A DNA stretch of 64,000 bases from Emydura subglobosa (Eukaryota; Chordata; Testudines; Chelidae). The stretch lies in assembly GCA_007922225.1 (NCBI GenBank), contig ML679959.1, positions 27,440,152 through 27,504,151 of the forward strand. Reading direction: 5' to 3'. This document shows, piece by piece, positions 11,915 to 23,790 of the stretch (positions are counted from its first letter, which is position 1; the number at the start of each line of letters is the position of its first letter). Under the pieces are notes generated by a model. That model ran no database searches, was not told the origin of the DNA, and saw nothing but the letters and a program-made list of their open reading frames with translations. Made by a program: the position numbers and the translations under genes.

Positions 11915-12550
11915 ACCCCCACACCAGCACTGAAGGGGTTAAGGTGGCAGGAGAGGCCAATTAGCCGTAGGCTGGACTAATGAGACTAATTGAGAATGAA
12001 GCCTGCCTAGGAGCTGAGGCCAGAGGGGAGGGTGTCAGGGAGGCCAGCCTGCAGTCACACTCCCTGATACAAGGGGCAGAGAAGGAGCCTGGAGAAGGGA
12101 GGGTCGGAAGCCATCCAGGGAAGGAGCAGTAAACTCTGAGAGCGTATAGATATGAGCTGCTGGTTCAGGGTCGCTGCCTGGAACCCAGAACGGAGGGTGG
12201 GCTTGGGTTCCCCGACCAGCCACAGCTGGAGTAGTGCAGTCAGCGCAGTGGCTATGGAAACAGCCTGAGACTTTGGGGAAGGAGACGCTGGTAATGCCTG
12301 GAAGAGGAGGACGATTGTGATTGGGCCGGGCAGGGCTAAGCCCCGAAGGAGAGGCGCTGCCGCTCCTGACTAGCAAGGAAGGGGCCGCAGAGCGAGTGAC
12401 CAAGGCAACGGGCGGCGTGGCCCCGGGACAGGGCATGGACAGGAGCGAGCTAATTCCCCCGACAAGCTGTGAGAAGGCACTGCCGAGTGGTGAGGAGCGG
12501 ACCCCGTCACCCTGGGGCTCGGTCAGTTGTAGGTGGTGAAGTGTCCACAC
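11915..12550 (+). mobile_element. Possible LTR-derived fragment
   Basis: The stretch starts around GTTCACCCCCACACCAGC and ends near GACCCCGTCACCCTGGGGC. It is G-rich with repeated GGAG/GAGG text, similar in style to reptile LTRs. No target duplication or second LTR was found. Classification is tentative. Confidence 0.3.
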
Positions 12551-14099
12551 TACGAAAACCAGCCACAAAACCCTGGGCAGACACAAAAGTCAAGGACGGG
12601 ACAGAGCATGGAGTGCGAATCCTCCCCTGGCTCCTAGAGGACCACCTCCCAACCACCGGTGAAGCACATTGGTTGGGCAGCGTGAGATGACGTTTGCACG
12701 GCCTGTGCTGTGGGGCAACTGAGGACTTCAGTCTTCAGGGCTTTGCGGTCCATAGATGAATGCTGCTGTGTAAGTGCAAAGCATCCTGGGTAGGATTTTC
12801 AAAGCCCTTTAAAGGGCTTGAACTCCCAATTCCAGCTGATTTCAATGGCAAACGGCCCCCACAGTCCTTTAGGCTCCTTTAAAAATCTCAGCTTGTAAGC
12901 ATTAACTTTCTCCCAAGAAGCTGCTGATAAAATGTCCCTGGTTATAACCTCTTTCCCCTTAATATAACGTCCTTGTTCCTCATAAAGAGCCTCCGGTTAC
13001 ATGTGATACGGCAGTACCATTAGAGCAATCGGAGCAGAATGCTGCGCAGCGGGCAATTTAAGATGATGGTGTTCTAAAACAGGCCAGCAAACCACTGTCA
13101 ATTCAAAAGCTTTCTGGCAGCTCTCTCTTCATTTCCAAGATTTCTGTTTTAACAGTCCTGTGAAAGAACAGATTAGAGTGGATAAATTGGATGGGAACTT
13201 GTCCTAATGGTTCAGTAGAGCTAAAAAAATGCTCCTCGGTGTTATCTGACTGGGTAACGCCCACACAGTTGCTTTCTCTTTCTTCCCAGCTGCAGACATA
13301 GCACTTCAGAAGACTGTGAACTTGTTAAAAGATCACAAGAGAAGCAGGATTGGAAGCCTCAAAATGGAAGTAGTTTTATTGATTCAGAAAGGAATGGCTC
13401 TTTCCTGTGGGTTGGTGCAGACCCCCTGTGGGGTTACTGTTCTGCCAAAGGTGCTGTCTTCCAACGGAGACTGTAAAACCAAAGTCCTGAATTTTGTGAA
13501 GGGACCGCTCAGTGCAACAAAAATAAGTCTGCTCAAACGGCTGCAGGCTGGGAACTTGCTGCTTTATTTAACTGGATCACAACAGAGTGGGGGAGGTGGG
13601 GTGACCACTCCCACTAACTGCACAGGAAGTAAGAGAGAGGTGGAACTGACAGCCACTTTATTACACTGATCGCTGTTGTGTTTGTTAAAGATCTCATCTC
13701 GCTTTTTGTCAGAGCAGATTTAGAACACAGCTTGAACTTTTTAACATTTGAGTTCCCTTTGGCTCTTGCAAAATGCAAGTGCTTGGTTGTGGATGGGTGT
13801 TTAAAAATGTTATTCCCTTGGTGATTGTAGAAGCAGGACATGAACAAATTGCAAATAATGGGGTTTTTTTTAAGTGTTTGTCTTGCATAATTACATATAC
13901 ATGGGTTGTCCAATAAAGAATGGAGCTGTAGAATGTTATAGATACAGATGTGTTTAAGTCCAGTGTTGGGTAGGAACCTTTTGTTAGGAATCATTGCCTG
14001 TTGGGGAATGTACATTTTGTTACATGAGGCTTGGGGACTAAATGAGGTCTGGTATGTGTTGTTATACTGGGGACTGGGTAAAACTTGGTTGAAGTTAGT
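12551..14099. other. Non-coding stretch
   Basis: At 12,795-12,895 a partial palindrome (GGATTTTCAAAGCCCTTTAAAG ... CTTTAAAAATCTC) resembles the family of palindromic MITEs listed at 15.6 and 25.5 kb. The remainder may belong to the LTR-like element that follows. No gene. Confidence 0.35.
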
Positions 14100-14660
14100 G
14101 GTTGTAACAGCTGCCCTTCATTCAGGAAAAGTGTGAGAAGCAGTTAAAATCCTTTTGGTATAATATACCTGAAACAATAGCACCACCCAAAACATCGACC
14201 ACATGCAAAACCAATCAGAAACTGAGCTATGTGGATGGAGGGGTTTTGCTGGGGGTTGATTGCAAATGCAGAGGACGACGTTTTTTTGTTTTGTTGGTTG
14301 AGTTTTTTTGGTGTATCTGTGTGTTCGTAAGCAGATGCAGTCCGAACACCACAGAAACAGAAAGAGAAGGCAGCAGAAAACGAAGGACAGTCAGAGAAGC
14401 TCTTGATCCTGAGAGAAAGCTAAGAGAGCGAGAGAGAGCTTTTTGGGCAAAGTGCTGGCTGGAAAATGAGGCTTAGAATATTGAGCAAGGAGATTCTCTC
14501 TCGTGTTTGAATCTTCCTGTGTTCAGGAAAAGGATTTTGTGTGCATCCTTTGTAAATAAACAGGATTGCATCAACAAAATACCTGACTTGTAACATCAGT
14601 TTCTCCTCCCAATGGAAGCAACCCACAACACCCGGAATATTGGCTAATTATTTGATCAGA
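14100..14660 (+). mobile_element. Putative retroviral-type LTR
   Basis: A purine-rich segment (14,340-14,450) is followed by an AATAAA signal in GTAAATAAACAGGATTGC (about 14,551) and a short U5-like region ending near CAACACCCGGAATATTGG and CAGGGTAACAA. The arrangement fits the R/U5 side of an LTR. Boundaries and target duplication are not defined. Confidence 0.4.
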
Positions 14661-15204
14661 CAGGGTAACAATATGAAATTAACAAAGTAAGAAGAAGAAG
14701 AAGATTTGGTACATCGTTCAGAGAGTTTTGGTTTGTTCCATTATAACTAAGCAGAAAATTAGGATGTGGATCCAAACTTTCCCGAAATCAGAAGAGTGTT
14801 TGGAGCTGGGGATTTGGTCCAAGCCACTTTTGAATATAAGTAAGGTTGGCTGATTATTAAGCTGCATGAGATAACATAACCACTGGCCCAATGGGCCTTA
14901 CCCAAAATCTGAAAAATTAAATTTTCTGGAGGCTCAAAATTCTGGTTAATTTTTTAATTATTTTAAATTCTGTTTCATTTCTGAAACTCTCTGCACTTCT
15001 GGTTCCCAGAAGAAACTGCTGAAATATTGCAAGAAAATCTGTTCTTGGGTGATTTTTATTGTATTTTTTTCATGACCAAAGGCAGAAAAAGAATGAGACT
15101 CTGGCAAGAAAAGGAAAAGAACCCACTGCTGTGAGGTTTCTAGCCTAGTTTTGTAGACCCACAATTAACAATTTCTATGTATTTACTCACAGAGATCAAA
15201 ATCT
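14661..15204. other. AT-rich non-coding stretch
   Basis: A (GAA)n run is present at about 14,690-14,705. Nothing else is recognised. Confidence 0.4.
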
Positions 15205-15360
15205 GACCCAAAGGCACTTTCTAATTCTGCCACTGACTCTGTGTGCGACTTTGAGTGAGTTACGTCTCCGTTCCCCATCAGTAAAATGGAGATAATAACC
15301 CAGAGCCACCTCATTGAGGGCCAGTTTGTGAACTCTTTGCACACATGGGTGAGCAGTTAC
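15205..15360 (+). mobile_element. MIR/CORE-type SINE
   Basis: TCTGCCACTGACTCTGTGTG ... GAGTTACGTCTCCGTTCCCC ... AAAATGGAGATAATAA follows the SINE body order. Confidence 0.7.
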
Positions 15361-15558
15361 TCTCATGAAAAGCCCTATTGATTCCAGTGGGGGAACACAC
15401 ATGGCTACCCACTCTCCGATGTGCTTAGTGGATTCTCAGTCTACCCCAGAGGCCTTGAGGGAATGAATGGAGCTGATTCCCATTCACACTAATAAATGGA
15501 AGCTGCACTCACTTCAGGGCCCCTTCCTAATGCCAGCGTGGTGTAAAGGGAATCAAAT

Positions 15559-15642
15559 CCAGATGCTCAAAGCTATTTAGACTCCTCATTTCCATTAAAA
15601 TCAATGGAAGTTAGGTGCTTAAATACCTTTGAGGATCTAGGC
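15559..15642. mobile_element. Palindromic MITE, family A
   Basis: The left arm CCAGATGCTCAAAGCTATTT pairs with the right arm AAATACCTTTGAGGATCTAG around a centre of ATTAAAATCAATGG. The same family is at 25,474-25,556. Confidence 0.75.
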
Positions 15643-15699
15643 CTGACTCTTAAATGAGAATCAGCCTCAGTGTTGTGAAAGCGCTGGGAGATTCGACGG

Positions 15700-16140
15700 G
15701 ACTATTAACCAGATCTCCAACCTCTTCAGAAGCTGCCCTCACTAGCTCATGCAGCTGCTGCTTTACATTCTTTAGCTCACCAGCAGCAAGTTTCTTCCAA
15801 ACTGATTCATGACTGGCTGCGCCAGCTCCTTATTTAAGGGCGGGCGTGGGAGCTTTTCGTTCTGCAATCTGCATATTCATTTTTTAAAAAAATCATTAGT
15901 ATGTGAACTGCAGGATAGTCGTGCCATTGTATTTACTCTGTTACCCAGGGACTAATTGTAAAATGACACGTTCTGAGCAGCAGCGACTGCTCTGAAACTG
16001 GTATTAGCGCCGCGCTGTGAAGTATGGAAGGAAAAAGAGAACAGGCATCTCCTGATTAGCGGAGACAAAAAATGGTGGGGGAAACTCAGAAAGAACTGTA
16101 GTGAAAGGTTCAGCAAGCCGGGCTCCTATTCTCTAATAAC
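15700..16140. other. Candidate conserved non-coding element
   Basis: The stretch has balanced composition, no repeat signature and dense AT-rich homeodomain-like words (ATTCATTTTTTAAAA, AATCATTAGTATG, GGGACTAATTG). Function is inference only. Confidence 0.25.
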
Positions 16141-17654
16141 AGATTAGCGTGCGTGCTGAAGCTGTGAGCTGTACCGCTACGCTAGGGCATTTCATTCAGT
16201 TTCCTCATGTCGTCCATTTACATGCGCACAGATGCGCAGGGATTGATTCTTCTCTCACTCACAAAAGTGCAGCTCCATTGATTTTAGCGGTGTTACTTCT
16301 GATCGACACAGTCATCCGCCAGGGCTGGCTCGAGTTCCCAGCGTCCTCCCTAATTTCTTTAAGCACCACTCAGAGTTTTTGTCACAGGGATAAGTCCTCC
16401 CGCTGTGTAAGCCACCAAATCTGAAATGCCTCTGGCTGGCCTGGATATTAAGAGCTGAAGGTGCCTGTTTTCTTTTCCCCTGGCATTCACAATAAATCGT
16501 TCTCGTCATTGGTCTGAGAAGCTGTCCTTCCATCGCACCAATCCAGAGTCAGCCCATTGGCGCCTCTGTCCGTAGGATGCAGCCGTCTGTTCATCTGGAC
16601 TTTCCTTACCAGTCAGTGTTTTCTAAGCTGCTATGAATGAATGGCAGCTATTTGTTGGAGGGTTGAATACTTCCCAGGGAACGCAAGCATGTGCCAAGCT
16701 CCACAACAGACAACATCTGACAGGTGAAAACAATCCCCATCACCACCCATCGTGTGCCGGGTATGCTTTAAAAGAAGAGGCAGGAAGATGAACCAGTAGC
16801 TGCATATATTGGTAAAGCTGGCCACGTTTACACACAAGGTGGAAATGATTGCCTCATGGCTGCATCACAATCACTGTGATGGAGCTAGACTGGAAGACCT
16901 TTGGGGCAGGGTCCCCATTTTGCTCTGTTTGCATAGTGCTTCGTATAATTGGGTCCTGAACCCTGATTAGGGTGTGATAATTTCCTGCAATATCCTGGAC
17001 AAAGCTCACTGAATGAAGGCTAAGTATTTTAGGAGCTCGTTGTATTAAAGATGCAAATGTGTATGTGTTTATTGAGACGTGACTAATGTGACCCTTCGGA
17101 AGTGTTATGAGCGTCAAACGATGTGCCAGACAGGCAAAGTCAAGTGGGAGTCCCATGAATACCTGGGGGGAGGTTATGCAAAAACCCAGCCTTTTGGAGC
17201 TCTGACCTGGGGGTGGGGATCTCGTGCCTATGAATTACCTATTCCCCGCATCAACAGGCCCAAACTGCATACAGGATTCATGGGGGTGCCTGTCCTGATC
17301 TTCCAAAGCTGACCTTCCAAGCGTGCCTGTCTAATCAGGGCTGAGGCAACTGGAAATTTTGGTTTGGGGGAAAATGTGGGGAGAGATGGGAGTTTGAACT
17401 GATATCAGGTCTGCTGACTGCTGATCGGTGTGAGAGATGGCTATAGTGGTGGGCGGGAGAAAAGGGCTTCTGATTTGATGGTGTCACCTCTCTTTATTGT
17501 GCTTTTTACAATATAGGCTGAGAGGTCTCTGAAGTGCCCTCCTTCGGGGGGCAGTTATTTCAAAAGCTAAAATAATAAATAAAAGAAATCTGAGCACTGG
17601 GTGCATGCTCTACGGCACCCTACAGCAGAAGAACATTTGAACTCCTAGTGGGGT
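16141..17654. other. Non-coding stretch, nothing recognised
   Basis: Short chance frames only. Confidence 0.4.
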
Positions 17655-18205
17655 CATTATTCCCCTTTATTCAGCACCGGTGAGGCCACATTTGGAGTAC
17701 TGTGTCCAGTTCTGGGCCCCACACTACAGGAAGGGTGTGGACAAATTGGAGAGAGTCCAGCGGAGGGGAACAAAAATGATGAGGGGGCTGGAGCACAAGA
17801 CTTATGAAGAGAGACTGAGGGAACTGGGCTTGTTTAGTCTGCAGAAGAGAAGAGTGAGGGGGATTTGATAGCAGCTTTTAACTACCTGAAAGGGGGTTGC
17901 AGGGAGGATGGAGCTAGGCTGTTCTCAGTGGTGGCAGATGACAGAACAAGGCGCAATGGTCTCAAGTTGCAGTGGGGGAGGTCTAGGTTGGATATTAGGG
18001 AAAGCTTTGTCACTAGGCGCGTGGTGAAGCACGGGAATGGGTTACCTAGGGAGGTGGTGGAATCTCCATCCTTAGAAGTTTTTAAGACCCGGCTTGACAA
18101 ATCCTTGGCTGGGATGGTTTAGTTGAGATTGGCCCTGCTTTGAGTAGGGGGTTGGACTAGATACCTCCTGAGGTCCCTTCCAACCCTCATCTTCTATGAT
18201 TCATT
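17655..18205 (+). mobile_element. CR1 LINE 3' end, young subfamily
   Basis: The CR1 RT C-terminal coding region runs from ATTATTCCCCTTTATTCAGC to [16 protein letters not shown]. It is split by a one-base frame change near 17,863 (AGGGGGATTTGATAG where the sister copies read AGGGGGGATTTGATAG). The 3' UTR GGGGGTTGGACTAGATACCT and the tail TCTTCTATGATTC follow. This copy is close to the copies at 1-490 and 23.0 kb. Confidence 0.93.
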
Positions 18206-18884
18206 GCTGTCTCTCCCTCAAGGGTGTGCATGTCTCTAAAGACATGATATAAATGGGAATTCCCAGAAAAACCAAGGAAAGACGTTACCCAGAGTCTAAA
18301 CTGGCAGATAATGGAGTCCTGAGAGCTAATAACTTCATGCCCTTTTGTTGACTGGCAGCTCTTAAATTGAATGTCTCTGGTTCTTGCTCATGGGAGTTCA
18401 GCTTCCTATGGCTGTTTTTCAACAGACACACGTTAAACTCTCAGGGCAGTACGTCTGTTTGGTTCATCTGCAGATTTGCACTCCAAGCGGAAAAAAACCT
18501 TTAGATAACAATGAGCCCCTGCATCCCAGCCCCGTAGCAGCGCTGACCACACCCCATGTTTAAAAACCATGAGACCGGCCTAAAAATGAGATTTAAAGAC
18601 CAGTCCGTTTGGAATTCTTTTTATTTGCCCGCTAGATTGTGTGCCTTTGAGGTTCATGTTTTTTGGTATTTTTCTGTAACCACAAAAGCTAGAATCTTGC
18701 TTTTCTTTAAAATGAAAGCTGTGATGCTGGTGAAGTCACTTGACTCCAGGAGCTGGGGCATTAAAGAAAGCACGAACTATTGCAAGAGTTCGCAACCCTG
18801 CAGTCGCAGGAAGGTCACAAGCTCAGAAGCGCTCTCTTGCCCCTTTTAAGATGTGGAATGTGGCTCAGGAGATTACGGGTGTGT
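18206..18884. other. Non-coding stretch, nothing recognised
   Basis: No repeat or exon is supported. Confidence 0.4.
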
Positions 18885-19140
18885 CTACACTGCAATCAGA
18901 GGTAGGCATGCCTGACCTAGGTTTAATCCAGCTCGTTCAGATACTACTGACAGTGAAACTGCGGCAGCATAGGCTTCAGCGTGGGCTGTACAAACCCATA
19001 TGGGACCTGGGGTATTTACTTGGATAGATAGTGCCATGCTGATGTCTGTACTACTGTAGCGTCACTGCTAACAGTACACAAGCTAGCTGGATTGAAGCCA
19101 GCTCAGGTATGTCTACTTCTGCTTCAATTACACCGCCAGC
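18885..19140. mobile_element. GTCTACACTGCAAT-type DNA transposon remnant
   Basis: GGGTGTGTCTACACTGCAATC (about 18,879-18,899) and AGGTATGTCTACTTCTGCTTC (about 19,107) are repeat ends of the GTCTACAC group. The interior CCTGACCTAGGTTTAATCC and TAGCTGGATTGAAGCCAGCT are repeat-like. Boundaries are uncertain. Confidence 0.45.
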
Positions 19141-20461
19141 TGTACCCCCAATAGGTATGTTCTAGAGTACCCACAGAGCTTTCACCCTGGGTCCAGAGCA
19201 GGGGTGACTGGAGTGGAGTCGCTTGTTCATAGCAAATAATTTTAAATTAATGTCGCTTTTTCCCCCCCTGCCTGAATTGTCTGCAAATTCTCGAACTTAT
19301 TCCTCAGCACAGTTATCTGCTGACCTGACCTCTGCCACCACTTCTTGGTTTGTTGACTGCTGCGATTTTTCCGTGTCAGACATGAGCTGCGTCGGTTAGA
19401 TTGCGTTGGACACATATGTCACATCAACCGGGGGTGAGAGTGGATCACAAAGTGCATCTGAACCCACAAAGTGCTGCAGTTACCAAAAAAAGGCTCATAC
19501 CATTCCGCTGAATTAACAGGAGTGTGGTATGTAAGGTCCAGGAGGTCATTGGCCCGGCCTGCTTGGCATTGGTGAGGGAGATGCAAGGGTCTGGAAAAAA
19601 CCTGGAACTGTTTTGGAAAAAAATAATTCAACTCCCCCGTCTCTCCCCCTCACCCCAAAGGTCTGGCATGGAAAAACTGGAAACTTTGGGGAAACTATTA
19701 TAAGTATTATAGGAAATATCTTCTCTCAGGATGAATAGTAAAAGAGGAAGGGAAGACGGAAAAACTTGAGCTATGCTAGCATTTCCAAGAATCCTTTAAT
19801 AATTGTTGAAAGTATAATATACTGTTCCACCAGATGGTTAGTTTTGTCTACAAATAAGACACTTACTGTATATATGATGATAATGTACCGTTAAAGAGTC
19901 TGGTGGTGGTGTTGTTATTACTATAAAGTTTGGATATATTCCCTAATTTACTGCTGGTCCTTAAAACTGTGCTCTATTAACTTAGATCATAAGAATGTTA
20001 ATTTTCTGATCTTTTTCTCTAGAAATATGAGTTTCTTCTGTATGATAAAGTCAGATCAGGTCTATTTACATAATATTTCTGAGCCCAAAAGATTTAACCT
20101 GCCTTTTTGTTCACAACAATATTGATGTTTTCTATTTGCAACAATTTTTTTTAGTATGCAGCTGCAGCTCAATTCCTGATACTACGTATATTTGTCATTA
20201 TTATTCAGATCAAAACTCAAGATTTTATACTTATTCATTTCATAAATATACCAAACAGTATTTTTATGTTCTATCTAAATTATACATAATACATTTCACA
20301 TTCTTAAAGAAGTAAATCAAGTTTCATTTCAATAAGCGAGTAACTACTGTAGATATTTCAATTTTACCCCCAAATTCTGTTTTGTTTAAAAAAACAAACA
20401 AACCTGGATGAAACCCCTTGTTTTTCCCATGTCCTCAAAATTTCCAGAAATTTTACATCCC
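19141..20461. other. AT-rich non-coding stretch
   Basis: Strong AT enrichment runs from about 19,720 to 20,450, with many ATATT/TTATA words and no frame. No gene or family is recognised. Confidence 0.5.
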
Positions 20462-20975
20462 TACCAGCTGGAGTATTGTGTCCAGTTGTGGGCACCACGC
20501 TTAAGGAAAGATGTAACAAATTGGAGAGAATCCCAAGAAGAGCAACAAAAATGATAAAAGGTTTAGAAAACTGGACATATGAGGAAACGTTAAAAAACCA
20601 GGGCATATTTAGTCTTGAGACAAGAAGAAAGAGGGGGACTCATAAGACTTTAAATCTATTAAGGGCTGTTATAAAGAGGATGGTGATCAATTGTTCTCCA
20701 TGTCTATTGCAGATAGGGCAAGAAATAGTGGGCTTCATCCACAGCAATGGAGATTTAGGTTCGATATTAGGAAAAAGTTTCTAATTATGAAGATAATTAA
20801 GGTCTGGAACAGGTTACCCAGGGAGGCTGTGGAATCCCTATCATTGGCGGTTTTTGTGATCAGGTTGACAAACACCTGTCAGGAATGGTCTAGGTATGCA
20901 TAACGTATCCTCAGTGTGGTGGAATGGACTGGATGACCTCTCAAGGGCCCTTCCATCCCTATGTTTCTTTGATAT
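20462..20975 (+). mobile_element. Old CR1 LINE 3' end
   Basis: CTGGAGTATTGTGTCCAGTT begins the CR1 block, with decayed coding LERIPRRATKMIKGLE and VWNRLPREAVESLSLAVF in different frames. The 3' UTR has GGAATGGACTGGATGACCTC and the tail ATGTTTCTTTGAT. It is clearly more diverged than the copies at 1, 17.7 and 23.0 kb. Confidence 0.9.
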
Positions 20976-21302
20976 TGCTTCTGTTCCCAGAGAATAATCT
21001 AGTTTTCAGTCCGGATATTCATGTTTCGAATTCAGAATTCACTTTGTGCCAATAGTCTCCAATATTTGCTGTTTCCATGAATTGTCATGCCAAGAAACTC
21101 TTTTTTTGCTTGAACATTTATAGAAATCTAATACAACCGGGTCGTGGACACAATCGAAGAGGATTCAGATTTGTATTCAAGCTGTTCTATTCGATATTCC
21201 CTGATTGATTGATTTCTTACCTCCAGTAATGACCAACCGTTGTGAGCACAATATGGATCCAACAAAGAAGTCTCATTGGATCAGGACTATGGAATAACAC
21301 AG

Positions 21303-21434
21303 TGGCCCCAGTTCAGCCAGGTTATTAAGCATCTGCCTGATTTTAAGCACAAGTACTAGTCCTGTTGAAGATTAGGAGTTTATTTACATGCTTCACATTA
21401 GGCATGTGCTTAACTGCCTTGCTGAGTAGGGGAT
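21303..21434. mobile_element. Palindromic MITE, family B
   Basis: The left arm GGCCCCAGTTCAGCCAGGTTA and AAGCATCTGCCTGATTTTAAGC pair imperfectly with CATGTGCTTAACTGCC and TTGCTGAGTAGGGG. It is the same family as 43,683-43,797 and 61,459-61,532. Confidence 0.6.
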
Positions 21435-21949
21435 CAAAGAGCCACATCCCAGGAGATGCAATTCGTCTGTCTTGATGTTGCTAATCATCGTGCTTATATG
21501 TTGTCATGTTACCAGCGTGACTCCCTGAGGTCCGCTTTAGATGTTCCTAGCATCATGCAGATTGAAAGTACTATTATTCTGTTCTATAATAACAGGCTCA
21601 CACACGAATGGTTATAATTGAAACCAGAATGAATTCCCTAGCTCATTCTCAGTGAAGGAAACGTCTGATTCTGTGAACTTCCAGGCATGCTGGGTTAAAC
21701 AAGTGGGGCCAGATTCGAGTAAGCCACTTCCTGATTTGAAAGCATTTCACGCTCACTCTCCATTGGTGTAAAGGGTGACACTGGTTGCAGGCTAATTCCA
21801 AAGATGGCACAGAATTTGCACTAGAAATATGGCCCCTTGTTTCTAGTATCCTCACTGCTTATACCAATGCTCATCCCACTTTTGGGGGTGCTGTTTACTG
21901 GTTATAGCAGGGGCTGGAGGGCAGGATTCCTGGGTTCTTTTCTCAGCCC

Positions 21950-22195
21950 TGCTAGCGGGTGCAATCTTGTGGTCAGAGGAGGCATGTGGCAGTTGGGACT
22001 CCTGGGTTCTGATCCCATGTTTGGGAGGCTGTGTGGCTAAATCATTAATCCCCCCCAGCTGTGGTTTACCCATACTGCAAAATGGCTGCAGTACTTGTCT
22101 GCGTCACAGGGACGCTGAGACACCCACTCAACATTTGCAAAGCGCCTTGGATTGACAGTGCCATGGATATGCAAAGCACGTTATTGTAGCATCCC
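21950..22195 (+). mobile_element. MIR/CORE-type SINE
   Basis: GACTCCTGGGTTCTGATCCC, CTGCAAAATGGCTGCAGTAC and CATTTGCAAAGCGCCTTGGA occur in the expected order. Confidence 0.7.
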
Positions 22196-22854
22196 TTTAC
22201 CTGCATCCTCGACCACAAAAATGAAGGTGCACAGAATTAACTCTCTCTGCTTAGAGCTTCTAACCCAGCAGACTCTATTGTCTGTTTCCTACTTAGCGTA
22301 GGACACCCAGGGAGAGGCCGGATGCTTCCTGGGGTGCTTTGCGAACGCACGGTTTGTCGTGAACAGCAAGGGCATCACTTAAGACTGATTCATCGAGATC
22401 CCTTTGGAATGAGATGTAAAATAGGATTTTTTTTTAACTCTCTAGCAATTCTGACTGCTCCCCTTTCTATTGAATACGATTGATATCTCGCGTCACCGAC
22501 AGTCCTGGACTGCTCTCAACTCAGATGGAAATTAAACAACTTCCCTCCCCAAGGCTCGTACTTTCCACAGTGCAGAAATCTGTGTCATGGAAGCAGGAGT
22601 CCATTCCATGTCTGTTGAGGCCAGGCCAGGCCAGAGAGCGCACCCTATGTGAGGACACGAGACAGCCCTAGATGTGCCCATGCGGGAGAGCCAGAGAGAA
22701 CCACAGGGTCTGTCTGTCTGTCGTGCAGCCTCCCTCAAGAATCCTCTTTAAGTTCATTACAACAGGCATCGGTCTGGCTTTTACCAACGGGGACCCCAGC
22801 CAGCCTCCTACAACACAGCTAGAGAACATTAGAAACTGCAGCCCGTGGCAGAAA
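22196..22854. other. Non-coding stretch, nothing recognised
   Basis: No repeat or exon is supported. Confidence 0.4.
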
Positions 22855-23415
22855 CTGCGAAAAGGACCCGGGGGTAACAGTGGACAAGAAGCTGGATATG
22901 AGTCAGCTGTGTGCCCTGGTTGCCAAGAAGGCTAACAGCATATTGGGCTGCATTAGTAGGAGCATTGTCAGCAGATGGAGGGAAGTGATCATTCCCCTCT
23001 ATTCGGCATTGGTGAGGTCACATTTGGAGTATTGTGTCCAGTTTTGGGCCCCCCACTACAAAAAGGATGTGGACAAGTTGGAGAGAGTCCAGCGGAGGGC
23101 AACAAAAATGATGAGGGGGCTGGAGCACAAGACTTATGAAGAGAGTCTGAGGGAACTGGGCTTGTTTAGTCTGCAGAAGAGAAGAGTGAGGGGGGATTTG
23201 ATAGCAGCCTTCAACTACCTGAAAGGGGGTTCCAGGGAGGATGGAGCTAGGCTGTTCTCAGTGGTGGCAGATGACAGAACAAGGAACAATGGTCTCAAGT
23301 TGCAGAGGGGGAGACCTAGGTTGGATATTAGGAAAAAGTTTTTCCCTAGGAGGGTGGTGAAGCCCTGGAATGGGTTACCTAGGGAGGTGGTGGAATCTCC
23401 ATCCTTAGAAGTTTC
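22855..23415 (+). mobile_element. CR1 LINE with 189-codon open RT C-terminus
   Basis: This is the longest clean CR1 coding stretch in the window, an open frame at 22,880-23,449 covering the RT C-terminus. It includes [36 protein letters not shown] and [17 protein letters not shown]. At 23,415 the CR1 sequence stops abruptly after GAAGTTT and unrelated DNA follows; the CR1 tail resumes at about 23,731. Confidence 0.93.
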
Positions 23416-23730
23416 TGGAGGATGCAAAAAATTATGTGTGGCGCTTTAGATCCCCCAGCACTGGCATGCCACTCAACGCCTCCTACCTTTGACCAACATC
23501 ACCTCTAGCCCAGGTACATACTTGAGTTGCGCACCCCTGGTGTGAAGGTGGTAACCCGACCCACACTAGATCTGACATCTGTCATATCATGTCCTTATAT
23601 ACTCAGCCCTTCTGCCAACATACGGCTCCCATTAGTCTGCAAATATGAAATCCCGTGGAAAATGGAGTGTTGGGTACTTATTACAATTTTCAGAGGTTAG
23701 GGGGTACTTGCTACTTGAAAGGTTGCGAAA
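23416..23730. other. Non-CR1 segment splitting a CR1 copy
   Basis: About 315 bp replaces or interrupts the CR1 3' UTR, which normally follows the coding end directly. GGTTGCGAAACACTGGACTA marks the return to CR1-like text. No target duplication is obvious, so it may be an insertion with deletion or a recombinant of two elements. Confidence 0.5.
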
Positions 23731-23790
23731 CACTGGACTAGATGATTTCGTGAGGTCCCTTCCAACCCTAATCTTCTATGATTCTATGAA
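23731..23790 (+). mobile_element. CR1 tail, continuation of 22,855 copy
   Basis: CTGGACTAGATGATTTCGTG, then AGGTCCCTTCCAACCCTAAT and TCTTCTATGATTCTATG. Confidence 0.85.
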
